Below are positions 40,038-52,747 of a DNA stretch of 64,000 nucleotides, piece by piece. A program made the translations under genes and the position numbers. How positions within the stretch are numbered: position 1 is the first letter of the stretch; each line of letters opens with the position of its first letter. The notes under the pieces are model-generated. The model saw nothing but the letters and a program-made list of their open reading frames with translations. It had not been told where the DNA came from and made no database searches. This DNA is from Pelagophyceae sp. CCMP2097 (lineage: Eukaryota; Sar; Pelagophyceae), in contig MU657251.1 in NCBI GenBank assembly GCA_026770575.1, forward strand, positions 65,326 through 129,325. Direction: 5' to 3'.

Positions 40038-42187
40038 TTACGTCGTCTTAGCGCGCTTGGCCGCACTTTCCGATTCGCCGAGCGGCGTCTTCGTTTGCGG
40101 CGTCGACTCTTCGAGGGTCCGCTTCTTCGGCGGCGGCGACCGCGGCAGCGTGCGGAGCCAGTCCACGAGCGCGCCTGCGTCGTCGGAGCATGGTGCGGCG
40201 TGGCAAGGAGATCTCCAGAATGCATTCGTTTGCCAAGGGTCTTCGTTTGCCAAGGGGCGCCGCGGGCCACGGCCGAACGACGGCGCGCGCGGCGTGGCGG
40301 CAGGCGGCGCGGTCGGCTGCGGCGCGCCGTCGCCGTCTGGCGGCCGCGGCGCGGCCGGCTGCGGCATAGCCGCGTCGTCGCCGCCGGGCGGTCGCGGCAC
40401 GGCAGCGTTGTCGGACGGCTGCACGGCGGCATCGTCAGATGACTGTGGCTCCACCGCGCCATAGGGCGGCTCCGCCGCTTCGTCGGGCGGCTGCGGCGCA
40501 TTTTCGGCGTCCGGGCGACACATGAGCCTGACGACGTCGCCGACAGGCGCGCGGCGCGCGGACAGCGCCGCCGAGACCGTCCGCAGCTTCTTCGCCTCGG
40601 TGACGCCGTCGAGGCAGACACGGATCGGCGGCGCGCCGGCGACAACGGCGAATGCGACTGCGAGCTGCGCGATGCGCAGCAGCGGCTCAGCAGCGTCGAC
40701 GAACGACGCCGCGCCCCAGCACCCGAGCGAGACGACTTCGGCACTGCCGCGCGCCGCCGCCGCGACGCCACAGGCCCGCGCCAGCGCCGACGAGACCGCC
40801 GCGCGCGACGACGCGTCGACGCCGCGCGGCGCCGGCGCGAGGATGACGTCGGCGCGGGCGTCGTCCGCCGCGTCGGCGCGGGCGTCGTCCAGTGCGTCGT
40901 CCGCCGCGTCGTCCTTGCGGACGACTCGGAGCGCATTGGTGACGCGGAGCACGTCGCCGGGTTGCAGCGGCATTGGCCGGCCGGCGGCGTCGGTGAGGAG
41001 GAGGAGGGAAAGAAAGCACTCTGGCCGTTGCGAAAAGAGCGCGTCCGTGGCCGTCGTCACCTTTGCAGAGATGCCGCGGCTCAGCGCGTCCTCGGACGCG
41101 TCGGGCGGCAGCAGGGCGCCCCGCTTCGAGGCTCCGGGCGGTGGACCGCCGTCGGCCGTCGAGAAGCGGAGCGGCTTGTTGAAGCAATCGTCCGGCGCGG
41201 GCCCCGGTCGCTCGCCGGCGCAGTGCGCCTCGAGGAGCGCGTCGAGGTCCGGTTGGGGGTCGGCGGAAACGCGCGCGTAGGCGACGACTTCGTCGTCGTC
41301 TGCGGTTGCGGGCGACGCGACGTATTCCAGCAGCGCGACGAGCTTGTCCACCGAGGTGCGCGTCGACGCGACGTAGAGCGGCGCCTCGCCGGCGCCGTAA
41401 AGGTCCAGCGCCGTCCCCGGCGCGACGTTGAGGAGTAGAGCGTTGGCGATGAAAGCGCGGATCTCGCACCGTTTCAATGAAAAGTCGGCGCCCGCGGGGA
41501 GCGCCGCCGCTAAAAGTCGCTTAGAGGCCAGCGCCGCCGCCGCGTCGCCCGTCGCGCAGCGCCAGACCGCTCGGAGGCTGTCCGCCGGCCGCCGCGCCGC
41601 TCTGAGACCCTGCGCGGCTCGACTGGAGACGGACTTGTGCAAGCAGAGCGTCGCACACCCGGGATAAGAAGCAAACGCACGGCCCAGGCGTGGACTGCGT
41701 CACGAAGCGCCTTGAAGCGCGCAAACCGCGGCGCCTCGAGGCCGTCGCGCGCAAACGTCGGCGTTCGCTTGAAGTCGCGGACGCCGTGCACCATCAAGTC
41801 CTCGACGGCGAGCCACTCTGCCGCGGCCAAGGTGCGGCCGGCGCCCGCCGCACCCGCCGCGTCCGCAGTGACGGTGGTCGCTGCGACGGCTTCCGCGGCG
41901 CCGGCGTCTGTGGAGCCGGCGTCCGCGACGCCAGTGTCCGCAGTGACGGTGCCCGCGGCACCGGCGTCTGCGGCGGCGGCGTCCGCGGTGTCTGCGGCGG
42001 GGGCGGCGTCCTCGGCGCCGGCGTCCGCGGCGCCGGCGTCGTCCGCGGCGCCGGCGTCCGACGCCACGGCGTCCGCGGCCGCGTCGCCCGCGGCCGCGCC
42101 GACGAGGATGGCGCGTGCGGCGGCGTGGTCGGTCTCTTGGAGGAGTGAGCGGAGCTCTTCGACGGACTTTATCATCAATGACATCAT
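40038..42187 (-). CDS. Unrecognised 700-aa protein with Ala/Asp repeats and C-terminal NLS
   Basis: Exons complement 41657-42187 and 40038-41609, with a 47-bp intron (GTGCGACG..GCGCAG). It begins MMSLMIKSVEELRSLLQET, then an ADAGA/TVTADAA-type low-complexity run (about 41880-42090). Then AAEWLAVEDLMVHGVRDFKR, a helical segment, APLYVASTRTSVDKLVALLEYV, a region with LQPGDVLRVTNALRVVRKDD, and another acidic repeat (ADDALDDARADAADDARAD). A Pro-rich stretch leads to PPPKKRTLEE and AAKRAKTT, nuclear localisation signals. GDVLRVTNALRVV could be one strand of an OB fold, but this is too weak to name. Probably nuclear. Confidence 0.6.
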
Positions 42188-42398
42188 CGGCTGCCCGCAA
42201 GACTCGACGGCCCCGCTCAGCTGCGCCGGCAGAGGAGACTCCGCCCCTCGTGCCTCGACCAGGAACCCCGAGAACCTTGACCGGTGACCGGTGACCGTGA
42301 CCGTCACCGTGACCACTGTGCTGAGTCGCCAAAACGACAGCTGTTGACATCCACCGACCGCGAGAAAACAACGGTTCGATCGCGCTGGCGGGAGGAGG
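42188..42398. promoter_or_regulatory. Putative bidirectional promoter with GGTGACC repeats
   Basis: The 211-bp gap between divergent ATGs. It contains GACCGGTGACCGGTGACCGTGA-type hexamer repeats and their inverted form (about 42272-42316), and TCGCCAAA at 42326-42333. Confidence 0.5.
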
Positions 42399-43403
42399 AT
42401 GGCGGGCGTCGACGGCGCGTTCTGGGGCGCCGAGGACGAGGCGTCCGCACCGCGCGCGCCCAGCGCGGGCACGACGACGAGTTTGCCAAGCATCCGGCCC
42501 TCTTCGCAGTCGGCCAGCGAGAAGAGCGCACCGTCCGCCCCGGCGTCGAATAAGCGCGCGGCCGATGCGATGCGACGGGCAACCCGCGGCGCCGCTCGGA
42601 CGTCGGCGTCGACTCCGGTGCGCGTAGGCGGCTGCTGGACGGCGACGATTTCGAGGAGACGGCCATGCCGACGCAGTTCTACACGGGCGTCGACTCTTTG
42701 CTCTCTCAGCCGCCGCCGTCGCTGCGCGCCTTCTGCCGAAAAGGCGCGGCCCCGGCCCGCAAGCCGCGCGGCGACGCCAGGATGGCGTCCGGCAAGGGCA
42801 AGCCCGCCGACCGGCGCGACGCGCCGCAGGCGCCGCGGGCCAAAGCCGACCTTTCGCGCGTCCAGGAGGCGCTCGAGTTCGGGGACCGCCTATCGCGCCA
42901 GGTCCAGGAGGACGGCGCCCTGGCGGACCGCGCGCAACGGAACCACCGACGAGAGGCGGCCGAGCCGCGCCGCAAGGGGCAAGCCGCCGAGCCGCGCCAG
43001 AAGAAGCGCGCCGAGGCGCGGGTCGACACGGTGCGTCGCCGCACGCGAAAAGGCATCCCAACGCGGGTGTCCGGCCTCTCGTTGCGACCGGTCGGTAAAA
43101 TTGCGCCCTCCGCAGGGCTCGGCGCGGTCGTTCGACGATACGCACGCGCGGCCGCCGCCGCATGAGTCGGCGCGCGATAGCAAGCCGTCGTTTGACACGG
43201 CCGGCGGCGGCCGGCCGGCCGTGCGGCCGGGCGGCGCGGCGCGCGCCCGGTCCGACGACGTCGACGACCTCGTGCGCAACTTCGAGTCGGGCCTCGGCGC
43301 CCAGGAGCTCCGCCGGCAGCTCCTCGAGTCGCAGAATTCGATGCGCGCCTCGCGGGACGTTCTCTCCGAGGCCGCCCGCGAGTGGCGCGGCTCGCACGGA
43401 TGA
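42399..43403 (+). CDS. Unrecognised coiled-coil protein
   Basis: Exons 42399-42532, 42628-43030 and 43116-43403 give 274 aa. It is a disordered Ser/Ala N-terminus, then LLDGDDFEETAMPTQFYTGV, a charged helix DLSRVQEALEFGDRLSRQVQ, a Lys/Arg/Gln-rich tract with a duplicated RKGQAAEPR-type unit, then DVDDLVRNFESGLGAQELRR and LESQNSMRASRDVLSEAARE. The last two helices form a heptad pattern. No known domain. Exon 1 donor (GTCCGC) is the least certain junction. Shares its promoter gap with the 700-aa gene. Confidence 0.55.
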   Translation: MAGVDGAFWGAEDEASAPRAPSAGTTTSLPSIRPSSQSASEKSAPSAPASNKRAADAMRRATRGAARTSASTPVRVGGCWTATISRRRPCRRSSTRASTLCSLSRRRRCAPSAEKARPRPASRAATPGWRPARASPPTGATRRRRRGPKPTFRASRRRSSSGTAYRARSRRTAPWRTARNGTTDERRPSRAARGKPPSRARRSAPRRGSTRCVAAREKASQRGCPASRCDRSVKLRPPQGSARSFDDTHARPPPHESARDSKPSFDTAGGGRPAVRPGGAARARSDDVDDLVRNFESGLGAQELRRQLLESQNSMRASRDVLSEAAREWRGSHG

Positions 43404-43764
43404 CCGTTCGCGCTGCTCCTCGAGGCCTCAACGAGAAGCGAGAGCCGGTTCCTTTCGGTTGTAACTTTACGTCGACAAGCAAGCGTCCATTCGGGTCAGG
43501 AGCCAAAGGGTGCGCCATCCCTTGGAAGGCATCACGAGGTGGTCGGTCTGGGGTCGCAACTCGGTGTGCTACCCCTCGAGTGTGACACCCTCGAGTGCGT
43601 CGCCTCTCCGTGTCGCCGGCGAGCATCGTCCGGAGAGCTCTCGAGAGAGAGCCCGCGGTAATTTTCCGCGGTCCTAGTGGCAATGCATAATGATATGTCG
43701 CCGAATTCTCGTGGGATTAGCGATACAAAAGCACGAGCTCGCGCGGCGTCTCTACGCGGGTGCC
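43404..43764. other. Intergenic region
   Basis: Holds a CCGCGG..CCGCGG hairpin with an AT centre (43652-43674) and repeated CCTCGAGTG blocks near 43575-43600. A second in-frame ATG for URB1 lies at 43690. Confidence 0.5.
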
Positions 43765-46700
43765 ATGAGCAAAGTGGCCGCGCCGGCGCGGCGCAAGGAT
43801 GGCCGCGAGGACGAGGTGAACAGCGCGGGCGTGGCCACAGCGGAGCACGTGCGCGGGTCGCTGGGCCTCGGCAGCGACGCGGCGGCGACGTCGCTCTACG
43901 CGCTCCAGCAGGTGCTGCAGCGCGACGACGCCGACGCAACCGCGGCCGCGCTGGGCCGCCTCGCCCAGAACGCGGCGAAGAAGGACGAGCAAGCGCTCGA
44001 AGTGCTCGACGGCTGGGTCCGGTCGTCGCCGCGCCTCGCCGAGCTCTTCCGCGCGCACGCGCAGTGCAAGACGGCGCGTCGCCGCCAGGCCGTCGTAGTT
44101 GCCGCACCCGTCGCCCTAGGACACCCACCTCGTCGCCATGTTCTGGTGCCTCCGGCAGGCGCTGCCGAGGTGCGGCTCTATGAGAGGCCGCGCCTCGAGA
44201 CGCGCGGCCGACGCGCCGTTTGTAGGATCCGCGACGACGGCGCAGCGCTCGAGGTGTGGCGGCGCGCCGCCAACGACTGGAACGTCATTCGGAGCCTGTG
44301 AGGCTCCATTTGGCAGCGACCCTCCCCGGGGCGGGAGTGGGGTCGCGCATGGCGATTCGTTCGGGGCGCGTTACGCCTTACACCGCAGGCGGCGGACGTC
44401 GGTGTGCCACGCGGCGCTCGAGGCGGTGGAGACGGCCATCGTGCGCGTCGGCGCCGCGGCGGCGCGGTGGACGGTGAGGGCGCTCGGCGCGGACGACGTC
44501 TGGCAGCAGATGCGGCAGCACCAGCGAAACAACCGCGGAGGCAAGGAGCCCACCAAGGGTGCCACGACGCGGTGCGTGGCGACGCAAGCGTTCCGCCCGG
44601 ACCGCGAGGTCGGCCTTTCGGATGAATCGATCTCATCCGTGAAAAGAGACGGTCGTGTCTGATGCGAACATCCCCTCGAGTCGAATCGCCAGGCAACGAT
44701 GCGTTTCGCTCGCGTCGACGATCATGCGCTTCGGCGACACCGAGACGCGGTCAGTTTGACGGAGCGTCATGTTTCGAAGCTTTTGTGCCGACTCGGAGGG
44801 CGTCCTATCGTTTGATTACGTTTTGCCCTTTCTTAGCATCGCGGCGATGGAGACGGGCGGCGTGGCGGCGTCGCTGCTGGCAAAGCTCGGCGACGACGCG
44901 CCGCTGCGCGCGCACTCGCTGCTCAAGGCCTTGCGAGTCCATGGAGTCGAGGCGGGGGACGCGCGGCTCCGAAGCGCGGCCGTTTCGGCGCTCGCGCACG
45001 AGGACGCCGCCGCGGCGCTGCGCCAGGTCGCGGCGCCGCGGGCCGATCGCGCGAGCGACCGCGGCGCGAGGCAGGCGCAGGGCGAGGCCATCGCATGCCT
45101 GGTGAGCGCCCCTTCGAGTCGTCGACAATTCGACCGCCTCCGACTCGGCCGGTCAGGTCGGCGCGGCGTTTGCGGCGACGGACCGCGCCGAGTTGGTCGG
45201 CTTGCTCCGGGCCCTCGACTGCTGCGAGGCGCGGCAGCGAGGTGCGCTGCTTACGGCGCTCGGGGCCGACGGTAGCCTCCTCCCCGACTGGCTCCGCGCC
45301 GCCACCCGCGGCGCGCTCACGGCGGTGCGGCCTTGGGACGCTTCGCCCGACGCCGAGCCGGCGCGCCGCGCCGTCGCCGGCGTTGAAGTGCTCTGCTCCG
45401 CGCTCGGCGCCGCCAAACACGCCACCGTCGACTATGCATCGCTCCAGAGTGCGACTCTTTTGGATGGACATGCGGCGTGGGTCAGACCGATGGAAGCCCT
45501 TGTCATTCCACTTCGTCTCGACAGGCGCGCAAGTGGCCGAGGCCATCGTCGCGAGCTGCCTGCCTCCCGAGGACGTGCTCGCGAAGAAGGAGCTCAGCCG
45601 CGGCATCCTCCACTCGAGCCCCGCCGTCAAGCATGCGACGTACGTCCGTGGCGCCTTCTCTGGGTGGGGGCTCCTCGTTGCCCAGCCTGTACAGACACAC
45701 GCAGACTCCAGCTCGTCATCTCCATCCTCGAGCGCTTCTCCATCGAGCGCCGCGCCGCCTGGACGGCGCGGGGCGCGGCGTTCTGCAACGCTCCGGACTT
45801 GGCTGCCGCCGTCGTCCGCCGCAGGCGCGCCGTTTTTTTTCACATGCGTCCTGCGAGCCGGTCGGCCTCCCTACGAGGCCCATACGGTGGGTCCTGAAGC
45901 ACGGCGTAGGCCACCGCCGATCAAGGTGCTCGTCGCGTCGTTGCTCGAGTCGACGCTCGTCGCCGAGGACTCGGCGCCCGCCGCCGAGGACTCGGCGGTC
46001 GTCGAGCCAGCGGCGAAGCGTTTGCGTTCCGACGCCGGCGCGGCCGAAGACGAGGACGCCGCCGCGCGCGCGGCGCTGCGCGCGCGCCTGCCCGAGGTGC
46101 AGACGTTGCTCACGCTCGTCCCGAAGAAGAAGGCCGTTTCCGACGACGCCGCGGCCGAGGACGACGGGGAGGCGGACCAGACGCTGAGCCTGTTCCTGGC
46201 CGCGCTGCGGCGCTACGAGCGCGACCTGCCCGACGCGGTGGCGGATGCGCACTACGACGTTTTGAAGCTCGTCCCAGATGTCGTCAAGCACTGGCCTGCG
46301 TGCGCGTCGCAACTTTTCGGAGTCGTCAACCACGCCGCCGCTTTGGACCACGCCGGCGAGACGGTCAGCGGCCGCCTCGTGCGCGGCCGCGACGCCGCCG
46401 CCAAAGCCGCGCGCGCGACCGTCCTGAAAGCGGCCGCCGAGCCCGGCGACGACGCCGCGAGGGCAAAGGCGTGCTTTGCCGAAGCGCTTGGCCGCGTCGG
46501 CGTGCGCCGCGGCGAGGCCGACGCCTGGCTGGGCGCGCTGCGGGACGGCGACGACGTCGACGCTTTCGAGGCCTGCTGCGTCGGGCCCGCAAACGCCGAC
46601 AACACAGCGCCAGCGGCGATGATTCGCGCCTGGCTCCGCGACGCCCACGCAGCCGCGCCCGCCGACGGCCACGTCTCCTGGCTCCTCCGGGAAAGCTTCA

Positions 46701-49700
46701 GGCTCGCCGCAGAGCGGCCGGCGTTCGCCACAGGTGCGTTTGTCGGTGTCGTCTTTTCAGACGCCCCAAGTCTTGTCAACCTAGGCGTCGTCCACACCGT
46801 GGTGGTGCAGCTGGTTTCGACTTCTTCAAACGCGTTGGACTTTGCGAAAGCGCTTTTGCGAGAAGAGGGCGTCTTGGGCGCTGTCGCCGAATTTTGCCGC
46901 CTCGTCGTTGCAGACCTCGACGCGTCCACCACCGAATACGACGGCGGCGACGAGGCGTGCACTTTGCGGGCGGGCGACGTGGCCGCGGCGCTCATCGAGA
47001 GCGTGGGCGTGCCCATGGGCGTGCGCGGCAAGAGGCAGCGCGCGGGCTTGTGGCGGTGCGCCGAGCGCACGGACGCGCCCAATCTGGCCGCCGTCGCGGA
47101 AGCGCTCGTCCAAGTGCCCGTGCCCGTCGCGCTCGCCCACTTAGCAGCGACCATCGACCGCCGCAACGGCCGCAGGCTCGCCGCCTCGCCCTGGGGCCAG
47201 GTGCGACCGAGGCGTGAAGGCAGGATGCGTCCCATAACGGTGGCGCTAGGCGGTGCTGGAGCGCGTCGTCGAATCGGTGATTTCGGGCGGCGAATTGCGG
47301 AGCCTCGTCGACGCATTGCGCGCTTTGAAGTTCGCCGGCGACCGCTGCGCCGCTTCGCCGTCGGAGATGGCCTACCTCCTCGGTCTGCAGGTCCGCGTCG
47401 CGGCGGCAGCAATAAATGCTACCAAAGGCGCCAAGTCCGTCGTCGCCGCCGTCGACGCGGCGCTCTGCGCGCCGTCGCCGCCGCTCTGGGCCGCCGCGCT
47501 CGCGCAGAAAGGCGCACCGCTAAGGTCGCACTTGGCCGCAGCCGCGCACCTCGTCGCGTCGCACCTCCCGCCGCACCGCGCTTCAACGGGGCTCGCCGCA
47601 GAGGCGCTCTGCACGAAACTCGTCGTCGCCGCTGTCCAGCAGCGAGACGCTGTCGGAGTCGTCCAACGATTTGCCGTACGTCAGCCTACAACTCGTTGCG
47701 GATGCGATCGAAGCTCGCGTCCGACGCCTTGCGCTAGGCGCTGGCGAGCGGCGGCGCCCTCGAGGCGGCGCTGGCCGCGTGCTCCGCCGACGACGCGGCG
47801 CTGCTCAAGGCCCTCGTCGTCGCGTGCTTCGAGGATCGGCGATACGACGACGCCGACGAGCTCCTCGCGCGGCCAAAAGTCGTCGCCAAGGCCATGGGGC
47901 TCTGGGCGAGTTTTGCTGCTACCCCGAAGACGAAGGCCCGTCACGACTCGTAAAAACGCAGGCGGCGTCGGAGGACGCGCAGCTCGACGACGTCGCGGCG
48001 CGCATGGCACGGCTGCAGCAACGTGCGCCCGTGCCCCCTTGCGGAGATCGGGCTCGACTGGTGTCTCCGCAGGCGCGCCGTCGGTCGCGGCGTGCGTGCC
48101 GTCGGCGCGCGCCCAAGAGTGGATGCGCGTGGCCTGGGCGCGCGCCGCGGCGTCGGACGGCGCGGCGTGCGGCGCCGCGGCGCGCGTCGCCGAGGCGCTC
48201 GCCCGCGCCGACGCCGGCTGCCGCGCCGTGGCCTGCGACGGCCTCGCGGCGCTCGTGGCCCGCCTCGCGCCGGCCAAGGTCAACGCGCTCGCGGCCGCCG
48301 TCGCCGGCGTCGAGTGCTGCGTTTTGGCGCTGGCCGAGGGCGCCTCGGACGCGGACCCGCCGGGCCTGCGCGCGACGGCGCTGCCCTGGGCGGCGGTGGC
48401 GCTCGCGTCTCAAGGCCGCGACGCCGCGGCCACGGCCGTTTCGCGCGCCTGCGGCGGCGTCGACTTCGGCGCCGGCGCAGCCGTCGACTTTGCCGTGCTG
48501 AGCGCGCTGAGCCGTGCGTCGATGCCCTGCCAGGCGGCCCTGCTGGCATGCCTCGAAGGCCACGCGCTGTCGGCCCGCGCGCACGAGCAGGCTGCGGCGC
48601 TCGCCTGCGACGCCATCCTCGACGGGGCGTCGCCGGCGGAAAAAATGCGCGCCGCCGTCGAACTCCTCGAGGACCACGCAGACCAGCTCGACCAGAGCGA
48701 CGCCATGAGGCGCGGATCACTCGTCCGACTCGCGGCTCCTCAGTGCACGGTTCTAGGATCGTGCGAACCTTCTTCGCGGACGACGGTGAGTCGGACGACA
48801 GCGACGACGCCGAGGCGACGGCCAAGGGCGCGGTCCGCCTGCGCGCGGCGCTCCTCGCCGCGCATACGCTGCCGGCGGCGCAACTCAGCGACGGCCTCCT
48901 CGACGCGCCGCGGCTCGAGCGAGGTGCGCCGCCGGGAGGGGCGCGTCGTCGACGAGCGAAAAAATGTCCGAGCGCGGCCTCTGAGAGGCTGTCTTTTCTG
49001 CCTTTTATCCTCGTCGAAAACGTAGCGTCGCGGTCGTCCGACGGCGAGACGCGGCTGTGCGCGCTGGAGCTCCTCGTCGTGGTGGGCGGCGACGACGCGC
49101 GGGTTCTGCGGCTGGCGCTCGCCGGCTACGGCGCGTCGATGAGCCGCGCCGATGCGGCCGCTTTGGATATCTTCGGCCGCTGCGGCGCATGCGTCGACGG
49201 CGGCGCGCTCGTCGACTGGGCGCGGACGCGCGCCAACTGCAGTGGGAAGGCCTGGATCTTCGACGTTCTCGAGCCGAAGCGCGTCGAGGCGTCGCTCAAG
49301 CACTTCCCCGTGCACCGCCGCCTCGCCGCGGACCCGGCGGCCATGAGCGACGACGAGGAAGACGAGGAAGATGAGGAGGAGGAGGACGAAGACCGCGCCG
49401 CGCTCGTCTACGACCCGCGCTTCGTGCTCGCGGCGCTGGCCGCGACGCTGGCGCTCCCTTCGGCCGGCGACGAAGTGAACGCGGGGCGGCGCGCGTACGA
49501 GAGCGGCGCGCTCAGCTACGCCGTCGCGGCGCTGGCGTCGAACCACGAGGATGTGCGCGCGCTCGCTGGGGGCGTCGTCGCGCGCTGCGCGGCCGCGCTT
49601 GGCGAGGCGCAAGACGAGCGCGGCTTCGGCGCGCGCGCGTCCGTCGTCGCGCTCCTCGCCGCGCTCGTCGCGGGCGTCGCGCTCCGCGCCGCCGGCGACG

Positions 49701-51082
49701 CGGCCGCCGGCGGCCGCGCCGGGCCGCACGTGCCGCGCGTGCCGGCGCTGACGGCGTCGCTCGCGGCGCGCGCGCTCCTATCGCTCGCGGCGCCCGGCGT
49801 CGAAGGCTTCGTCGCGGCGCACTCGTTCGCACTGCGTCGTGCTTTGCTCGACTTGTGGCGGCTGCCCTTCTGCCTGCGCGAGGCGCTTTCGACGCGCGAC
49901 GCCTGGGCGCTGACCTGCGCGGCGGACAGCGCGCGCGACGACGACGACGCCAGACTCGCGCGCAACGGCCGCTTCCTGCCCCAGCTCATCGCACGCCGCC
50001 GCGCCAGAAAACGGCCGGGAGTGACGGAGCCGCGAGCGGCAGCACAGAGGCTATGCCAGTGGGGAACGGAGCGCGCGCCTTTTCGACCGCCGCCCTAGGC
50101 GCACTGCGACGAGACGGACGACGCGGCGGCGTTTGACGTCCTGAAAGCCCTCGCGCGGTCCGAACTCGGGAACCGCGCCCTCGTCGGTGACTGCGGTGCC
50201 CTGCAGTGGCTCTGCGCCAGAGTCGAGCACGCGAGTGCGGCGCCGAGGGACGTCGAGCTCTTGACGATGCTGCTCTGCGACGCCGCGCGAGACACGCAAA
50301 TCTTCGGCGCCGAGCGCGCCCCCCTCCTCGGCGTCGACTTCGACGCCGCCGCCATCGCGGCGGCGCGCGCGGCGGCGCGTGATTCGCGCCTCGTCGACGC
50401 CGCGGCGGAAATTTTGCTGCGGCGCTACGAGCACGCGGGAACGCTCGCCGTGGCCATGGCGCTGCCGCTGCGCGCCGCCGCCGACTTGGCGCGCGCCTCG
50501 GCCGGCGAGCCCGGCGCGGCGGCGCGCGCGCCAAAACTCGTCGCCTACTTTTCCGTCGCGCTGGCCCTGTGCGACGGCGGCGACGAGCACCTGGAGGACC
50601 TGCGCGCCGTCCTCGACTTTGCGGTGAGGCCCTTGCCACTCCTCGGGCAATCGAAAACGTCAGTCTTCCAGGTCGACGCGCTGGTCTTCCGCATCGTGCG
50701 CGACGACGAAGACGACGAAGACGACGGAATCGAGTGCGTTGCCGTGGTCCGTCAGTCGGCCTCGACGTTTGCGCGTAGGGTGGCGCGGCATGCCGTATCG
50801 ACGCTCAACCTGCTGCGACGCGCGCGCGCCGAGGCGGCGGGCGCAGCGGCGCTCATCGGCGCCGCCGCGCGCGCGCTCCTCGCGGTGCGGTCGCGCACGG
50901 GCGCCGGTTTCGGCAGGTGCGCGGGGCACGGCGGCGCCGTCGACGCGCTCCTCCTCGACTTGTTCGCCGATCCGCCGCGGCTCGCCGCGCGGTCCGACGA
51001 CGGCTACCTCGCATGCGCCTCGGGCGCGCCGCCCGGCGACGTCGAGGCCGCCGCCCGCCGCATCTTCACCGCTAACGTCTAG
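43765..51082 (+). CDS. URB1: URB1/Npa1-like ribosome-biogenesis protein
   Basis: One long split gene, about 2000 aa. Confident exons: 43765-44073, 44120-44169, 44389-44571, 44693-44749, 44837-45101, 45157-45448, 45525-45639, a start at 45705; then long exons through 46731, from about 46790, 47251 and on to 51082. The N-terminus has TSLYALQQVLQ and HAALEAVETAIVRVGAAAARW. The C-terminal half has the URB1 signature: LALAGYGASMSRADAAALDI, HFPVHRRL, YDPRFVLAALAATLAL, RRAYESGALSYAVAAL. URB1 forms helical repeats in the early 60S pre-ribosome. Intron 1 fits only as GC-AG (ACG|GCGCGTCG..CCCTAG). Exons between 45830 and 45910 and 47690-48000 are unresolved. Confidence 0.75.
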
Positions 51083-51397
51083 CCCGGGGCCCGTCAAGCA
51101 TCTGCCAAAGGCGCTCCTCAAAGGAGCCGGCACCGTCGGACGACGCCGGTTGGGAAGCTCCGCGAGCGTGGAGCGCGAACTACGTTGCCCGCGCGGAACA
51201 GGCCCGGATAGATCGAACCGAGGCGCTTGCGCGCGCTTGGAAAAAATGGATCTAGCCCAATTTTGGCCAGATGCCAGTGGTTGCCGGCAGTGGAAAGTGA
51301 AGAAGCCAGCCAGCGCCGTAGGCGGACGTAGTGCCGTGGGGCGGGTGATCGGTGATTGGTGGCTTGGGTGTTCGGCACCCTCTCGGCCCTCGACTGC
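51083..51397. other. Intergenic region
   Basis: No feature supported. Confidence 0.5.
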
Positions 51398-52536
51398 ATG
51401 TCGATGATCGCGATCCGCAGCGCGCGTCTGCGAAGGGAATCAAAGTCGAACAAGATCCTCCGCATGAACGAGTCCATGCGCCACTTCCGAGAGGAGGAGC
51501 AGACCAAGCTGGACGTCTGGTTCGCGGCGCAGGACCTGGACGGCAACGGCATGATCGACGCCCGCGAACTGGTCAGCAAAGACGCCCCGCGCGCGCGTTT
51601 GCGCGGCGCCGACGCCGCGGACCTCTAGGCCTCGTTGATGCCGTCCGTCGAGTCGATACCGGCGCCGTGGCCTCGCCTGCGAAGCGAAACCGCGAAAACG
51701 GCGCCCCTTTAGGCCCGACTGGGTACATAGCGACGCCATCATCGAAAAGATGATGGCCTACGCGAGGTGCCCTTCCCGGCGGCGTCCGCGCATCCCCGGC
51801 GGCGAGGCATCCCCGGTCGCGAAAGGCCGGACCCCGACGGGGCGTGCGGCGATATGCCGGCTCGCCCCGTGGCGCGTGCGCCTCGTCCGAGGCTTTTTGC
51901 GCTAGGGAACTTTCGGCGAAGGCCGGCACGGTGCACGCCGAGGGCGCGCCGCCGGGCATCGGCAAGGATCAGATCGTCCGCGTCCTTGACTTCCAGAAGC
52001 AATTCGCAAAGGAGCGGCAATTCGTCGATTTTGTCTTCTCGCAGTTCGACGCAGGTGCGTTTCCCGGAGGGAGTCTTTCGCGACCGGGGTGCGTCCCAGA
52101 GCGCGCCTTAGACAACTCTGGGTTCCTCGACTTTGTGGAGATGCGCAACGTGGTCCACGCCGTCGCGTCGGGGACGGTGGTCATGGACCTCGACGATTCC
52201 GACCCTTTGGCCAGAAAGGCCCAGTGCGTCAAGTTCCGGCTCTTCTGCTTGGAGGACCTGTACAAGAGCGGCAAGCTGAATCAGGCCGAGTACGCCCGCA
52301 AGCGCGAGATGGTCTTTGCGAAGCATCCCGACATCGCCGGGCCCAAGACGGTCCAGCGCGACATCGACGACGCCGACTTGGAATGGGTCATGCTCCAGTG
52401 CGACGGCGACAACGACGGCCGCATCTCCAAGGACGAGTGCTCCGCCGCGATCGCGCTCTGGCTGAAAGTCGCAAACCTCGCAAACCTCGGCGAAAACGAC
52501 CCAAAGCACGCGACGGCCATCTGCGCGGTCATGTGA
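51398..52536 (+). CDS. EF-hand calcium-binding protein ending in a CaaX box
   Basis: Recognised pieces: an exon from about 51398 with the loop DLDGNGMIDARE, a short exon ending at 51766 (IIEKMMAYAR), 51906-52054, and 52112-52536. Splicing 52054 to 52112 completes a second loop, FDADNSGFLDF. A third is CDGDNDGRISKDE. The C-terminus ATAICAVM is a prenylation box, so the protein may be membrane-bound. The layout suggests a calcium sensor. The exon or exons between 51590 and 51740 are not resolved, and the start may lie in an upstream exon. Confidence 0.6.
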
Positions 52537-52747
52537 CCCGCAACGGCGCGCGTTTTGACCGGGGGGGCGCGCCCATGTCGCAAGCGCGGCTCTCCGCCGA
52601 AGCGCGCGTGTTAAGACAAAAATTGTGAATTTGTCACGCCTGTTGTCGCGGGCGAGCCTCCCCAAAAGACCCGGGCCAGGGTCCCCGACCGCCGCGTCGT
52701 CGAAGAAGTGCGTCGCTCGGAACCTTGTGGTTACGATAGCGAGTCGT

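Noticed and set aside
42706..43683. 325-codon Arg-rich open frame on the minus strand
   Set aside because: Shadow of the coiled-coil gene in GC-rich DNA; composition only.
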